This document shows positions 1 through 13,829 of a DNA stretch of 64,000 nucleotides, in pieces (within the stretch, counting starts at the first letter, position 1; each line of letters begins with the position of its first letter). Position numbers and translations under genes: made by a program. The notes under the pieces are model-generated. The model was given only the letters and a program-made list of their open reading frames with translations. It ran no database searches and was not told the origin of the DNA. The stretch lies in assembly GCA_944989445.1 (NCBI GenBank), contig CALYLW010000736.1:240618-304617 (forward strand), given 5' to 3'. The DNA comes from Ampullaceana balthica (taxonomy: Eukaryota > Mollusca > Gastropoda > Lymnaeidae).

Positions 1-1705
1 ACTACAGAACTCAACTAAATGTATAACTACAGAACTCAACTAAATGTATAACTACAGAACTCAACTAAATGTATAACTACAGAACTCAACTAAATGTATA
101 ACTACAGAACTCAACTAAATGTATAACTACAGAACTCAACTAAATGTATAACTACAGAACTCAACTAAATGTATAACTACAGAACTCAACTAAATGTATA
201 ACTACAGAACTCAACTAAATGTATAACTACAGAACTCAACTAAATGTATAACTACAGAACTCAACTAAATGTATAACTACAGAACTCAACTAAATGTATA
301 ACTACAGAACTCAACTAAATGTATAACTACAGAACTCAACTAAATGTATAACTACAGAACTCAACTAAATGTATAACTACAGAACTCAACTAAATGTATA
401 ACTACAGAACTCAACTAAATGTATAACTACAGAACTCAACTAAATGTATAACTACAGAACTCAACTAAATGTATAACTACAGAACTCAACTAAATGTATA
501 ACTACAGAACTCAACTAAATGTATAACTACAGAACTCAACTAAATGTATAACTACAGAACTCAACTAAATGTATAACTACAGAACTCAACTAAATGTATA
601 ACTACAGAACTCAACTAAATGTATAACTACAGAACTCAACTAAATGTATAACTACAGAACTCAACTAAATGTATAACTACAGAACTCAACTAAATGTATA
701 ACTACAGAACTCAACTAAATGTATAACTACAGAACTCAACTAAATGTATAACTACAGAACTCAACTAAATGTATAACTACAGAACTCAACTAAATGTATA
801 ACTACAGAACTCAACTAAATGTATAACTACAGAACTCAACTAAATGTATAACTACAGAACTCAACTAAATGTATAACTACAGAACTCAACTAAATGTATA
901 ACTACAGAAATCAACTAAATGTATAACTACAGAACTCAACTAAATGTATAACTACAGAACTCAACTAAATGTATAACTAAAGAACTCAACTAAATGTATA
1001 ACTACAGAACTCAACTAAATGCATAACTACAGAACTCAACTAAATGTATAACTACAGAACTCAAGTAAATGTATAACTACAGAACTCAACTAAATGTATA
1101 ACTACAGAACTCAACTAAATGTATAACTACAGAAATCAACTAAATGTATAACTACAGAACTTAACTAAATGTATAACTACAGAACTCAACTAAATGTATA
1201 ACTACAGAACTTAACTAAATGTATAACTACAGAACTTAACTAAATGTATAACTACAGAACTTAACTAAATGTATAACTACATAACTTAACTAAATGTATA
1301 ACTACAGAACTCAACTAAATGTATAACTACAGAACTCAAGTAAATGTATAACTACAGAACTCAACTAAATGTATAACTACAGAACTCAACTAAATGTATA
1401 ACTACAGAACTCAACTAAATGTATAACTACAGAACTCAACTAAATGTATAACTACAGAACTCAACTAAATGCATAACTACAGAACTCAACTAAATGCATA
1501 ACTACAGAACTCAACTAAATGTATAACTACAGAACTCAACTAAATGTATAACTACAGAACTCAACTAAATGTATAACTACAGAACTTAACTAAATGTATA
1601 ACTACAGAACTCAACTAAATGTATAACTACAGAAATCAACTAAATGTATAACTACAGAACTCAACTAAATGTATAACTACAGAACTCAACTAAATGTATA
1701 ACTAC
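1..1705. repeat. Satellite/minisatellite array, 25-bp unit, about 68 copies
   Basis: Head-to-tail array with a strict 25-bp period; each unit contains ACTACAGAACTCAAC followed by TAAATGTATA. The array runs off the left edge of the window and stops in mid-unit at 1705. The first 36 or so units (1-900) look identical. From about 910 onward single substitutions appear (for example at 910, 980, 1022, 1065, 1162 and several TTAACT variants at 1210-1290). There are no spacers between units, so it is not a CRISPR-like structure. Confidence 0.98.
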
Positions 1706-1795
1706 CCTGGGCAAATCGTGTGGGGGAGATTCCTATCAAGGATTTATCCTGAAATATGAAACACGGACCAGGAGTCAGAAGTGATAAGATATATA
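1706..1795. other. Unique spacer between satellite and Tigger-like relic
   Basis: Ninety bases of non-repetitive sequence. I see no gene or motif in it. Confidence 0.5.
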
Positions 1796-2089
1796 ACTGT
1801 ACGGACAAATTAATTCGTTCCAGAGTCTTACTCGTTAAGCGAAACACTCGTTATACGAAACAATGTTTCCAATACAAATCAATGTAAAATACGATAATCC
1901 GTTCCATGCTGAAAAAAATACTCATTTTTCAAAAAACTTCATTAGCATTATTTCAAATAAAATTACTTATGAATTGTTAAATAGTGAAACAAATAGAATA
2001 CAATTTAGATTTGAAACAAAAAAACGCAAACAAAAATATGAAATTATGACAAATAATTGTTCCTTTTTAACTAGAAAACTGTCAAATAC

Positions 2090-2320
2090 ATTTGTTTTTG
2101 CCGACGCTTCAAAGTTTGACGAAAATGTGTCGTAACCGTTTCGTAGACATTCTTGACTCCATTTGAAGCATCCATCTCCTTAATTGTTCTTGAGAATAGT
2201 GCAGATCGTTGATGTTGGACGATTGTAGTTGCGCGCTAGATTAGCCACAATATTCTCACTTTTCAATTTTTTTTGTGTCATATCCACAGTTTTCTTTTCT
2301 CTTATGATTGTCTTCTTGTT
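2090..2320 (-). pseudogene. Tigger/CENP-B-like transposase N-terminal fragment
   Basis: Read on the minus strand this stretch gives peptides such as SENIVANLARNYNRPTSTIC followed by TILKNKE, which matches the DNA-binding helix-turn-helix part of pogo/Tigger transposases (family knowledge: a start helix, then a STVRTILKNKE-type recognition helix). Downstream frames continue weakly (GVKNVYE region). No catalytic DDE domain is present, because the element ends about 300 bp further on. It is a non-functional remnant. Confidence 0.6.
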
Positions 2321-3540
2321 TTTTCTTTTTTTTTGAATACATTTTAGCACAGGTTATTACACTTTGCACATAAAAAAATTACGAATACTGTCTGAATACA
2401 AAATTTATAAAAACGGTTGATCACACACGAAAACAATACGCTAACAGACCTAGTGCTTAACACAGTATTATACATCAGGGCGGAAGTACCGGCTCACAAA
2501 TGAATTTAAAGGGAAAATGGACTTTCCCTTTCTGCGCCAGTCGTTATGCGAATTTTCGCTCGTTAAGTGAACAACTTTTTTCAAATTTTTTTTTGCTCGT
2601 TAGGGGCCGTCCATCAATGACGTCACGCGATTTTTGTCGATTTTTTACCCCCTCCCCCCCCCCTCGCAACGCGTCGTCACAAAAACTTAGACCCCCCCCC
2701 CTCTAAAAATACATCACAAATCTTTGAAACAAAAGACGTATTTTCTAATTGAAAATAAGTATGTTTCAAGTCACTTTTATTGTCATTTAAGTATTTATTA
2801 TTTTTTTAGTGAAGATCTGCATTGTAATATCGTAACCCGCGTGAAGCATTTTTTTAAAACGTTTAACTGGCCTGCAGAAAACGAACTGTGTTAACATCCG
2901 TAGTTTATATTTTATTTTAATGCATACAAATTAAACATTGACTATTAATCATCACGGTTAATTTCTGTGTTTAGAAAAAAAAATTATTTGAAAATAACTT
3001 TTTAAAAATGTATTTGTTTACAAATCCCTGAATTGACTGACGTGCATCCCGTAAGAAAGAGGTCGGCGAACAGAGGTAAATAACCTCATCTGGTGTCAAA
3101 AAGGGAATTCTTGGGGGTAATGCAGACTCATTTGGGACATATAACATCCACTACAATCCACTAGATATATTAAAATACGGCATGTGTACGTGTACGCTTG
3201 AAACATATGTCCATTATTGAACCGGTTCCTTCCAGAAAATGAATTTTTTTTAAAATTTGACAACTATGTAGATTTCTTACCTACGTACTATACGAAGACA
3301 CCTAAATCTACCCTACTTTCATTTATATTGACACGAGTGACAATAATCTTAATCCACGTGACTTGTCTGTATCATGCATCATTGCTGTGATATTTAAAAT
3401 TAATGCCTTAAAAACTGAGCTAAGAAGAAAAGTTGTTTTGTGCTCCTCTCGAATTGCAATGTCAAGAATTTGATGCATTCAATAAAGTTAATGAATACTT
3501 GACTAATTTTAAATGGGCTCATTTACAATTATATCTAAAA

Positions 3541-3726
3541 CAGTGCTTCTCAAACTTTTTAGTATGGCGGGCCGCAGGAATTTTTTCCATTGCACCAGGG
3601 ACTGGTGCATTATTTTCCCTGCACTGACAATTTTTTCTGTACTTTTTTCTGAGAACATCTGCACACCGGCAGCGGATGGCCCATGGACCGGCACAGGTCC
3701 GCGGACCACCACTTTGAGAAGCACTG
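3541..3726. mobile_element. hAT MITE, 186 bp
   Basis: Inverted ends CAGTGCTTCTCAAA and TTTGAGAAGCACTG, with an imperfect 8-bp target duplication (ATCTAAAA at 3533-3540 and ATCTAGCA at 3727-3734). It has the ACCGGCA/GGTCCGCGGACC core seen in Charlie-like hAT MITEs. It is nested in the GGGGCCGTCC element. Short ORFs across it are by-products of the repeat. Confidence 0.8.
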
Positions 3727-4224
3727 ATCTAGCAACTAGAATGGCCAGGGGCGTTTGACCAAAAACCCATCGAACAATTATATCAAACTTAAAACGTTTT
3801 TAATTCTATCAAAAAGATTCCTCCCCCACCCTCCCCCTTTTAAAGAAAAAGGATATTCCTTGTCGTTTTGACTTAAAATATCTTCACATAATCCTGTTCA
3901 GATCATTTTTAGACACTTGTCATGCATGTAAAACTCACCAGTAGCATTTTCGCTAACGACGCTCCCCCAAATCCCCTAGTCATGTGAGCAGGACCTAGAG
4001 TCTGGGGGTTGCGGGGGGGGGGTAACGCACACATAAACATGTATATTTTGGGGTAACGGGCAAAAAATGTTCGAGAGAACCTAACGGAGCTGCGGTTACA
4101 TCACAAATGCTTTGATGTCAACATCAAACGACGCAGTGTAACAATTTTCATATGTTATCTTGTGAATTCTCAAACTTAAGGATTATAATTAGATTTAATT
4201 TTCGTGTCTTGATAGCTTACGCCA

Positions 4225-4268
4225 ACCAGCGTCTGATGGCCTACCGACCGGCACATTGGGAAGCACTG
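4225..4268. mobile_element. Right-end fragment of a related hAT MITE
   Basis: Contains GATGGCCTACCGACCGGCAC then TTGGGAAGCACTG, matching the right half of the MITE at 3541-3726. No left end was found. Confidence 0.5.
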
Positions 4269-4651
4269 ATTTTTAAAAAAAAGTCATTAAATAAATTGTA
4301 AGCGACCAAATATTTCAGTGGAAGTTTTATTTCAAGTTACCCTTTTGATGTGACGTCACATTTCATCAACCCCCCTCCCTCCCCCTCGTCACGCATCGTC
4401 ACAAAAGTGTGACCCCCTCCCCCCCTAGGTGCGTGACGTCATTTATGGACGGCCCCTTATGCGAAAATGTCGTTATGAGAGGTGCTCGTTATGAGAGGTT
4501 TGACTGTATAAGTAAAATGCACTGTTGAAAATATGTTTAAATCTATTTGTAAAAACATTACACCTCCAAATAAATACCTTAAAATTATTAGTGATACCGA
4601 TGCATTGTCCAACACATTGACATACTCAGATGGATCCCGAATCCCATAAAG

Positions 4652-6010
<1,359 letters not shown>

Positions 6011-6214
6011 TGTCTTCGTAACAGAAACTAATATTAGAATAACAGTAAATGTTACGTTGCGTGTCGATAACGTTTAGCCCATATTCTGTGGATACCTTCC
6101 TAATCCCATGTGTAGCAGTATCTTGTATCACATTATTACAGAATGGTGACGGAATCGCACGGGAGCGTGACTAAATCAGGAATGTGATCCCAATAAGAAA
6201 GAGGATACTATATG

Positions 6215-6700
6215 CAGTGGTCCCAAACCTTTTTATCACCGCGGACCGTTCAAAGTTTGATAATTTTACTGCGGCCCACTGAGTTTGGTTGGGGGGTGAT
6301 GTTTGTAAGAGGCTGATTGTTTGTATTTTATATTGCTTTGATTGAATAATTTAATAATAAAATGCAGTTACAACATTAAATTAATATAAATTGAATTAAC
6401 ATTTTAAATTACTTGAACGCTTAATCAAGAAGAACCATCAGCTTGTTTACCTGCAAGGAGATGGTTCCATCTGAGTTTAAAAGGGACAGTGACACCTGAA
6501 ATATCTTGCTTATGTCAAGTTTATTTTATTTTATTTTTTTATTTAGCTGCTGTCAATGCAGAAAACCTCGGTTCAAACAGACCGCCGTTATTTACAATCT
6601 CCAGCGGTTGATCTTCTTGCACATACATGTTACATTCGCATGGTTTGTTGACTAATGGCTCGTGGATCAATTCATTGTGGTCCATGCACAGCTGTCAACC
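6215..6700 (-). pseudogene. Second hAT relic, opposite orientation, internally deleted
   Basis: An end repeat CAGTGGTCCCAAACC at 6215 starts the element. On the minus strand from about 6685 to 6541 the frame reads WIHEPLVNKPCE-like sequence, then QEDQPLEIVNNGGL, then FSALTAAK and a stop. This matches the C-terminal part of ZBED-type hAT transposases, with the middle apparently deleted where the dimerisation region should be. Bases 6639-6684 are the inverted counterpart of 5937-5983 in the neighbouring relic. Confidence 0.55.
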
Positions 6701-6948
6701 CTCACTGATTGAATCCAATTGAAACAATTGATAAACGTAATTTTTTCAAGTGTGTCGGAATATTTGTCCTACTAAAACACAACCAAACTCCCCTTCGCCC
6801 CCTGCTCCCATGCATCGTAGTTGAGACTAAGCACTGGTCATTGATTAACGCGCCAGCCAATGACGCCAGGTCACTGAAGATATCCCTCACAATACGCGGA
6901 CATGTTGATATCGTGAACTTTGCTCGATCATATAAGCTTAAGTTATAA

Positions 6949-7830
6949 CTTCTATTGATTCACTCGAACCACGCACCCTGAGTCACTGATGACATCTTTA
7001 ATAAGGATTTAGTGATTTGATCAAAACTTCTTTTGAGATGGTAAGATTCTGAAATGTGATTTTAGGACTAAACGTAATCCTGTTGCTTGCAGTATGTAAA
7101 TTGAGCAAGAAATAAGCAAATTTACATATCATCTGGATATAATTAAATTAAAGCTAAAGGCTATATAAGACTGACTTTAAATTGTTATTTGTTTGTTATT
7201 TTTATTTGAATCTATTCTCTGACTGCTGCTGATGTATCTCCTTGAACTGGGTCTCAATAAGGAAGGTATAGAGATGTTCTTGTTGTGTCTTTGTGTGTAT
7301 GTGTGTGTGTGTGTGCGAGCGTGCGTGTCTGCGTGTGTGTGGGAACTATAATGCTAAATACATAATTAAACTAATTTTAATTAATTATTAATACAATACA
7401 GATTAAAAATATAGTTAATAGTAAGTATCACCCCTTGCATAGCACATAGGACTGTTTGACGCCCTCTGTGAGATAATAGAGGCTTTCTGTCCCAATTTCA
7501 TGGGATAACTTTAACGCTAACTGACATTTACCTCAAGGATTTCAAGAAGATCCTTATCTTAAGTGGACCTTACACAGTAGGTTAGAACAGGGAACGAGAT
7601 CTCACCTGGCAATTAGGGTCCACTGAGCGGCGATATGCCTGCGTGGGTGATTATAAGGCCCCTTCTGTTATACTATGTTTTAAAGTTCCAGTTTGTATTT
7701 TTTACATAAATGTTGCTGAGTGTTTTTCTGTTTCCAGCTGTTACGTTTTTTAACATTTAGGGATCTTTTTACAACTTTGATCGTATGAAAATTATAATCC
7801 CGAATATAATTTCTGGAACTTAAAAATTTT
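6949..7830. other. Intergenic, no gene seen
   Basis: AT-rich sequence with only a TG microsatellite and a short GC-richer patch (7560-7650). I see no exon-like frame or transposon end. Confidence 0.5.
7282..7342. repeat. TG/TGCG microsatellite
   Basis: Interrupted (TG)n tract with GCGAGCGTGCGTG in the middle. Confidence 0.9.
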
Positions 7831-7839
7831 TTTTTCTTT

Positions 7840-8045
7840 AGTCCTATAACCTCGTGGCCGTTATAACCCCGTACTCGTAGGGGGTTCTTATGTTTCCATT
7901 AGAACATTCTTGGGCTTGATAGACCTGGGGGCGCTCATCCTTCTCCAGGTCAGCGGAGGACTTTCTTAGCGTTAGTCATTCATCAACATTTTTTTAGTGG
8001 CTTTACCGTTGAATCGATCCCACGCCCCTCAGGGTTGGGGAATCG
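7840..8045 (-). mobile_element. tRNA-derived SINE, family A, minus orientation
   Basis: Read on the minus strand it contains GGGATCGATTC (close to a pol III B box), then a body with GTCCTCCGCTGACCTGGAGA, CAAGCCCAAGAATGTTCTAA and TGGAAAC. The same ordered blocks recur in plus orientation at 25340-25555, which defines the family. The 5' head is poorly preserved. Confidence 0.6.
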
Positions 8046-8679
8046 TAATTCCACTTTTCCCTATCAAATTTTAAAAAAAAAGTTTTTTTCAAAATAAAAA
8101 GCCTTGGAGAATAGGAGTGTAGGCTTTTACAGGGATGTTTGGGGGGGGGGATCTTATTACACGTAAACTAATAGTTTTCATCAAACTTTTCACTCGTTTT
8201 AATGTAATGTAAAAATTATTAAATTAAAATCCATTAAACCAATCTTTTATATATAAACTTTTTTTTTCATGTTAGCCGAATTTTGGTTATACATATGAAC
8301 CGAATCTTAGGCATTACTTAATTTAAATATAACACTTGAAAAATGGTCTTAGATACAACTCTGTTTTCTATCATCATTTTAAATTTTTTTATAACCTAGT
8401 GTATTTCAAAATGATTTCTCTTTATTAGCTCTTCTCTTAATTTTAAAAATATCGGTAATGAAAGGGGTGTTTAAAGATTTTTGTTTTTGTTTTTTTGTAT
8501 TTACTTATATGGTCCTGGCCAGGTATCTGCTAATGTTGCTAGTGCTGCTAATGCTAGGGACATCGACTTGTGTAAAAAAAAATACATAGAATATGGCTAG
8601 TCTACAGATAAAATGTCAAGTATATCGACTAGTACACCGAAACAATATCAAGTATGTCGACAATTATACACAGGCATGT

Positions 8680-8752
8680 GGCTGGAATTTCGACCCGGTC
8701 GGTTTTGACCCCGGAAGATTCGACCCCACGACGCTTCAACCCCGGGTGGTCT
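8680..8752. repeat. Degenerate 16-bp quasi-tandem of TTCGACCCCGG blocks
   Basis: Four to five spaced blocks (TTCGACCCGG, TTTGACCCCGG, TTCGACCCCACG, TTCAACCCCGGG) at a spacing of about 16 bases in an otherwise AT-rich region. Function unknown. Confidence 0.6.
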
Positions 8753-9180
8753 GATCCATGAATTGTTTTATCACTTACATAAAGAAAAAATGCAATATAA
8801 TTGATAAAATTATTCAGACAGTTATTACTGATACACATCAAATTTTAATGTTAATTTTATCTACGTAACCTACTTATTAATTATTAAAATAAAATATATT
8901 TTAGCAAGTAAATACAGCTGTAGTTTATAATTATTAAATAATAATTATTTCAAGATTGGCTGTAATAAAATTACACAAATAAGTTTAATTGTAAGTAGAA
9001 ATGTAAGTGTGTGTGTTTTGGGGGTGGGGGGGGTGGTTTATTGCAACCCTTGACTTTCTTAAGTGATAAAATGCCACGCAACACGGTGTCAGAGCGCATG
9101 TCTGGCAAGTCAGTTAATATTTATGATCAACTGCGTGAATAAGCTAAACATTTTCATTCTTACTAAGTCACTTTTGATAG

Positions 9181-9250
9181 GACAACAGATAGGACCACAG
9201 ATAGGACCTCAGGTAGGACCACATATAGGACCACAGATAGGGCTACAGAT
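9181..9250. repeat. 12-bp minisatellite (ACAGATAGGACC)
   Basis: About six imperfect head-to-tail copies of a 12-bp unit. Translation of one frame gives a repeating IGPQ peptide, but the surrounding frame has no other coding support. Confidence 0.85.
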
Positions 9251-9401
9251 GTCATATGCTATATTATAAAGGGGCTCCTTCAGTTAGAAGACTATTGCGT
9301 CTACTTGTATTTTTGTTCGAGTTTTTAAATTTTGAATGTGTATTACATACATGATATCTGATTTCGTTATTTAGTTTCTAAAATTTTCAACAGAGATAAG
9401 C

Positions 9402-9501
9402 ATTGTACGCTTATATTATTAGAAAGAGATGTGAATAGCTGATGTCAGCCAATTGTACGCTTATATTATTAGAAAGAGATGTGAATAGCTGATGTCAGCC
9501 C
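9402..9501. repeat. 50-bp tandem duplication
   Basis: The block starting ATTGTACGCTTATATTATTA occurs twice with a 50-bp period (9402 and 9452), essentially identical. A recent local duplication. Confidence 0.95.
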
Positions 9502-11627
9502 ATTCCATGAAGCATGGTTAATTGAAGAAAATGAACGGATTCTTTCGAAATTGTAAGGAGCATAATTTATACACTTTGAATTTTGATCATAAATGTTTGT
9601 TACCTCTCCTTTTTGTAACTAGTTTATTTTAGAGATTGAATATTAAATTCCCTTTTTACTTTTTGTGTTTTTTGAAGGACGCTGATAAATATACAGTTTC
9701 GTGAAAAAGTATGCAATTATCTTTTTTTTTATCATATTCCACATTTGTTAAAAAAATTTTCATTTGCCTTATAGCATCACGGACAAAAATGATATGGAGA
9801 AATCGGGAAAATGCTTTTAACTTTTTTTTAAACAAGGGGACATGTGTATTAAAATATTAACTGATAATTGATTGCTTGGGGAGTGAAGAAATCCCATAAG
9901 TCTGTTCTTTCATTTCGATTATTGATAACTGTTATGACACGCTTGTCGTGTATCTCTCTGGGACGGGTTCTCATTATCAGACCCAAAAATATTTCCGATG
10001 ATGTAAACGAACGGCGTTTTTTAGTGCCCATAATGCAAGGGCTGCCCATAACTTTCAGGCAAATATCTCCCAATCTCTCAGGTAATGCTAAAGCATTATT
10101 TTATACCTTTTTACATATATCAAATACTTAGTCTTTATTATTATTTTTTTCCTATCTTTTACGTTTTAGTTTTTAAGTGTGATAAATAATTACAATCACA
10201 TTTCATCCCTTTCCCATCAGAACTAATTACCGAAATTAATGAATCAAAGTTATGAACACAAAGAGTTTTGAATCTATGTAGATTAGTTAATTATTAGTTA
10301 TTCCTCTAAAATGCCGTTTATTTTCATTTTCAAAAGTATTTTGTCTTTCCAAGCCTAAACCATTATGGTAAAAATACAAGACTCAATCGAATTGTGTTAT
10401 AAAAACAATAAATTAAAGTTTTATTAACATAATAATTTAAAAACAACTTTATACTATTTATTGGTGACTAAGTAATCAATGTCGACATACTGAGGTCGAT
10501 AAATATTTAAAATTGTCCCAGAAGGTGTGTTAAGCCTTCATTCGAACAATACAAATTCCGAGCACACAAATAGTACTGGCACTACGTCATGTGACACATG
10601 AGTTTCCGTTAACGTCTCTTTTGTTTACTGAACAATAATGAAACAAATTAACATGCAAACGTGACAATTATGTGTTGATATTTGTCACGCCCCTCTAATC
10701 CAACTTTCCTTGTCATAACATTCCCTCGGCGGTTTCCATTATTCAGAGCCTCAAGCACTACACATTAATTCCATTACCCACCTTCATTATTTGTATAGCT
10801 ATCATTTCTTGTGAACCTATATTCGAAAGAGCTCATTACTAAATCTGTTTCAATCAATGAAACTATTTAATTTAGCGTGTAAGTGCTATTTATACTTTTT
10901 GCACTCACCTATGCTTTATATCTAGGTTTTTCGTAAACAGATTATGATTATCGGAATTAAACGTACCTGAATTCGGCCATCAACATTCCCGAAGACTATA
11001 GCAAACATTCTAACACATAAGGCAGTCCTGTATGGAGATTTTATGTTGATAAAATAGGAGTGGCCTAATACTATTGTCAGATAATTATTCCTTTGCATTG
11101 AAAACACATTCGCATCATAAAAAAACTTAAAACAAAGCAACTGTTAAAGCCGCGATGTTTGGCTTTCAGCTCAGTGCAGAGTACTATAGTGTGATTCTGC
11201 AAGTGTATTACATAGTCCACAACAAGTGCTCGTAGAAGCAATATTATTTATTTGTTACGAGACTAAATAGGATCATAAAAGCTTTTATTGTCAAAAGCGG
11301 TTAATGACATGTCCTTTACGCATCAGAAGCGCTTGAATTATGTAAAGATCGTTTTATAGTCAGGTACTGAATCAGTCAGTTTACCACTGATGAGTGTGTT
11401 TGATGAGAGTATATATATATATATACATGATCGATTTTTCCTATAAATGTTAGATCAGAAAAAAATTGAGAAATATAAGGGACGTAATATACGTAATGCA
11501 TTCTACGTAATAACTATTCGGATACAAAGAATTACAAAGAAATACAACAGCTCTAAGCATTACTCATTTAAATTTACGTATTGGCTCCGATTTAGGTTCG
11601 TTCTATCAAGCTAAGAGTCATGTATTC

Positions 11628-11701
11628 CTTGAATTGGCGACCGAATGAAAAATAAGACAGACATATCAAGATTTAACACCTTTTAATTTATCAAAATAAA
11701 A
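11628..11701. repeat. Dispersed direct repeat, copy 1
   Basis: Begins CTTGAATTGGCGACCGAATG and continues for about 50 identical bases through AAGATTTAACAC, then diverges slightly up to ATCAAAATAAAA. The second copy is at 13756, same orientation, 2.1 kb away. Confidence 0.85.
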
Positions 11702-13755
11702 ATCGGTTTAAAAAAAACCGGATATCTAGACAATATAAAACGGTAAAATTCTATGAAACACTTAAGATCAGCCCCGAATACAGTGATGAATAAAGATGGA
11801 AATGTTTGTGCGTGCGCATGTGTGTGTATATAAAACTGAATGTTTTATAACAGTTTTTTGTTATTATTCTTTCAATAATAGGATTGTCCTTAAACCAACA
11901 GTTGGTGAGAATGAACGTTCATGTCGTATTTGTTGCATGCCATTGTTTGGTTTCCTGTATTGTTTGAACAATACACAGACAATCTTAATTTTATTTAACA
12001 TTAAGGTAAATGCGTTTGTGTTTGGACCTTCAATCACCAAGGTACGCTGTCGGTTACACTACTTCTTAAAGCTTTAGAAAATCTGAAGCGATTCTGTACA
12101 CATGTGGATTTTGTTGTAGAATCGGGAATGGTTCTTATAAGGATATAGGGGGAGGGGTGGAAGTGCGGCAAACGTAACACTTCCCATAGTTTACCGGATA
12201 AGCTGGTAATTCAAAGGGAAGCAAGTCAGGTCTCATTGACGGAAAAAAACTCAGAAAGATTGTTTCGCTAATTGCACAGCTCTGGAAATTAAGTTTTAAA
12301 AAGTCAGCCTAGTTGGTTATTCGTTTTTCCCATCAAGCACATTTATCTCTGGCCTACAAAGCTGTCTGTTAATAGGTTCTTCGTCGTCTCTACTATGACA
12401 TATTTACCTCAAAGTTTATGTTTTAAATAATTTAGTCATTTCATCACGACGAAATGAAATTTAAAATTAAAAGAAAACCAAGATTGAACGGAGAGAAAAT
12501 AATAAGGGAATTTGCTCTAAACCGAAACGAAAATTAAAAGCCCATTTAAAAATATATTAATTTTTGTACACAGTTACCTACCAGCTTTGTCTCTCTATAC
12601 ACTATGTTAAAACCCGCGGGAGGTGTAAGGTTTTCTTAGTGTGCTCAAACATAGAATGAACATTGACAAGATGGCCCATTCTTTCCCCCCTAGAAGTACC
12701 AACATGAATGTTTTAAATACGGTCTCGTTAGTCCCACGTGACAGGAATGTTTTACTCGTACTTTCACAATATCAAATAAAAATATGATATGAGCTGATTT
12801 TAATTTACTAATGCCTTGATAGCTGTAGGTTTTTACTAATTTGGTTTATTTATAGGTAATAATATATATATAAACTATGTAATAAATATAGAAGTTAGAT
12901 AATGTCACGTTTCATTAATAGGTTGGTTACTTGCCACTAGATTCTTAATTATAATTTTATACCACATTTACCAAGTATAAAAAATACCCTTGAAACAATG
13001 CGTAAACATTTTATGCGTCATTCATTCTTGCAATGAGTCCTTCCCATATTTACACTGTTTAAAATAATATACAATAAAGAGTGTTACTAATTGTTTCCTC
13101 ATTTTAATGTGTTGACTTGGCACGGAAACACAAAAATTAAGCATACTAAAGGTAATTCGACATTTGAAGTGCATGTATTAGGATGCCCATGTGGCTAGAG
13201 CACTTCCTTCAACTACAGCTCATGTAATGACATCAAAGGTATTTTGGGTAGGGTCGAGAACGATGGGGTGATCGAATAAACAATAACTTGGAAATAATTT
13301 TTTAAACAACATTTGTTATATGTTTTTGTTTTTGGTTTGAGTCTAGCCGTTGAAGTTGCTGGATTACAGAGCACAACGTGTTTACAAAATAACTTGCTCA
13401 TTGTTTCTCGTTGCCTGTCGTATTGTCTGTCAAACAAATGTTACTGTAGCTTGAAAACATTTAAAAACGTTTGGACTGTTAATTCGCTTGTAACACTTCG
13501 GCACAGTTCACAACAATGTAAAATGACACAATACTTCCGTGAATTCAAGGTTTTTGAACTTTTCAATGGAATTTTTTAAAATCACAATTGGGAATAATAA
13601 TTTAAATTAGGTTCTAAATAAACAAATATCACCCATTCTCTCACTAATCATGTGATCGGAAAGAAAAATACTTTGATATAGAATGTTATCACTTGTTAAA
13701 GTAAATACCTCTAATTAGCTAAATGAAAACTCACAAGCGTTGTTTAAATTTTTTA

Positions 13756-13829
13756 CTTGAATTGGCGACCGAATGAAAAATAAGACAGACATATCAAGAT
13801 TTAACACTTTTGAAGTTATCAAAATAAAA
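13756..13829. repeat. Dispersed direct repeat, copy 2
   Basis: Same orientation and sequence as 11628-11701, including the ATCAAAATAAAA end. Probably the end of an unrecognised mobile element. Confidence 0.85.

Larger units (their letters stand above)
2603..4456. mobile_element. Non-autonomous TIR element (GGGGCCGTCC ends), PIF/Harbinger-like guess
   Basis: Terminal inverted repeats begin GGGGCCGTCCAT at 2603 and end ATGGACGGCCCC at 4456, flanked on both sides by TTA (2600-2602 and 4457-4459). A 3-bp TWA duplication fits PIF/Harbinger elements, but no transposase is visible, so the class is tentative. Each TIR contains the palindrome TGACGTCA (2618-2625; 4434-4441). Subterminal C-rich blocks with CGTCACAAAA are shared by both ends. 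It sits inside the Tigger-like relic and contains the hAT MITE at 3541-3726. Confidence 0.65.
1796..4506 (-). mobile_element. Tigger/pogo-like DNA transposon relic, interrupted by a nested element
   Basis: The right end (4474-4506) reads CTCGTTATGAGAGG then TTTGACTG and is followed by TA at 4507; the left end near 1796 also follows TA and carries related CGTTAAGCGAA/CGTTATACGAA blocks. TA target sites and such end repeats are typical of pogo/Tigger elements. A minus-strand transposase remnant lies at about 2090-2320. The sequence 2603-4456 is a later insertion, so the element itself is only about 850 bp and strongly deleted. The left boundary is approximate. Confidence 0.6.

Noticed and set aside
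1..1705. CRISPR-like array
   Set aside because: Contiguous 25-bp units with no spacers in a eukaryotic context; a satellite.
9063..9269. 68-codon ORF ending in IGPQ repeats
   Set aside because: The repeat is the translation of a 12-bp minisatellite; the rest of the frame shows no coding sign.
13176..13262. tRNA-like stretch (GTGGCTAGAGCAC ... GGTCGAGAAC)
   Set aside because: Box-like words are present, but I could not fold a cloverleaf or find SINE body sequence.
11628..13829. LTR pair of a retrotransposon
   Set aside because: Repeats are only about 74 bp and no gag or pol frame lies between them.
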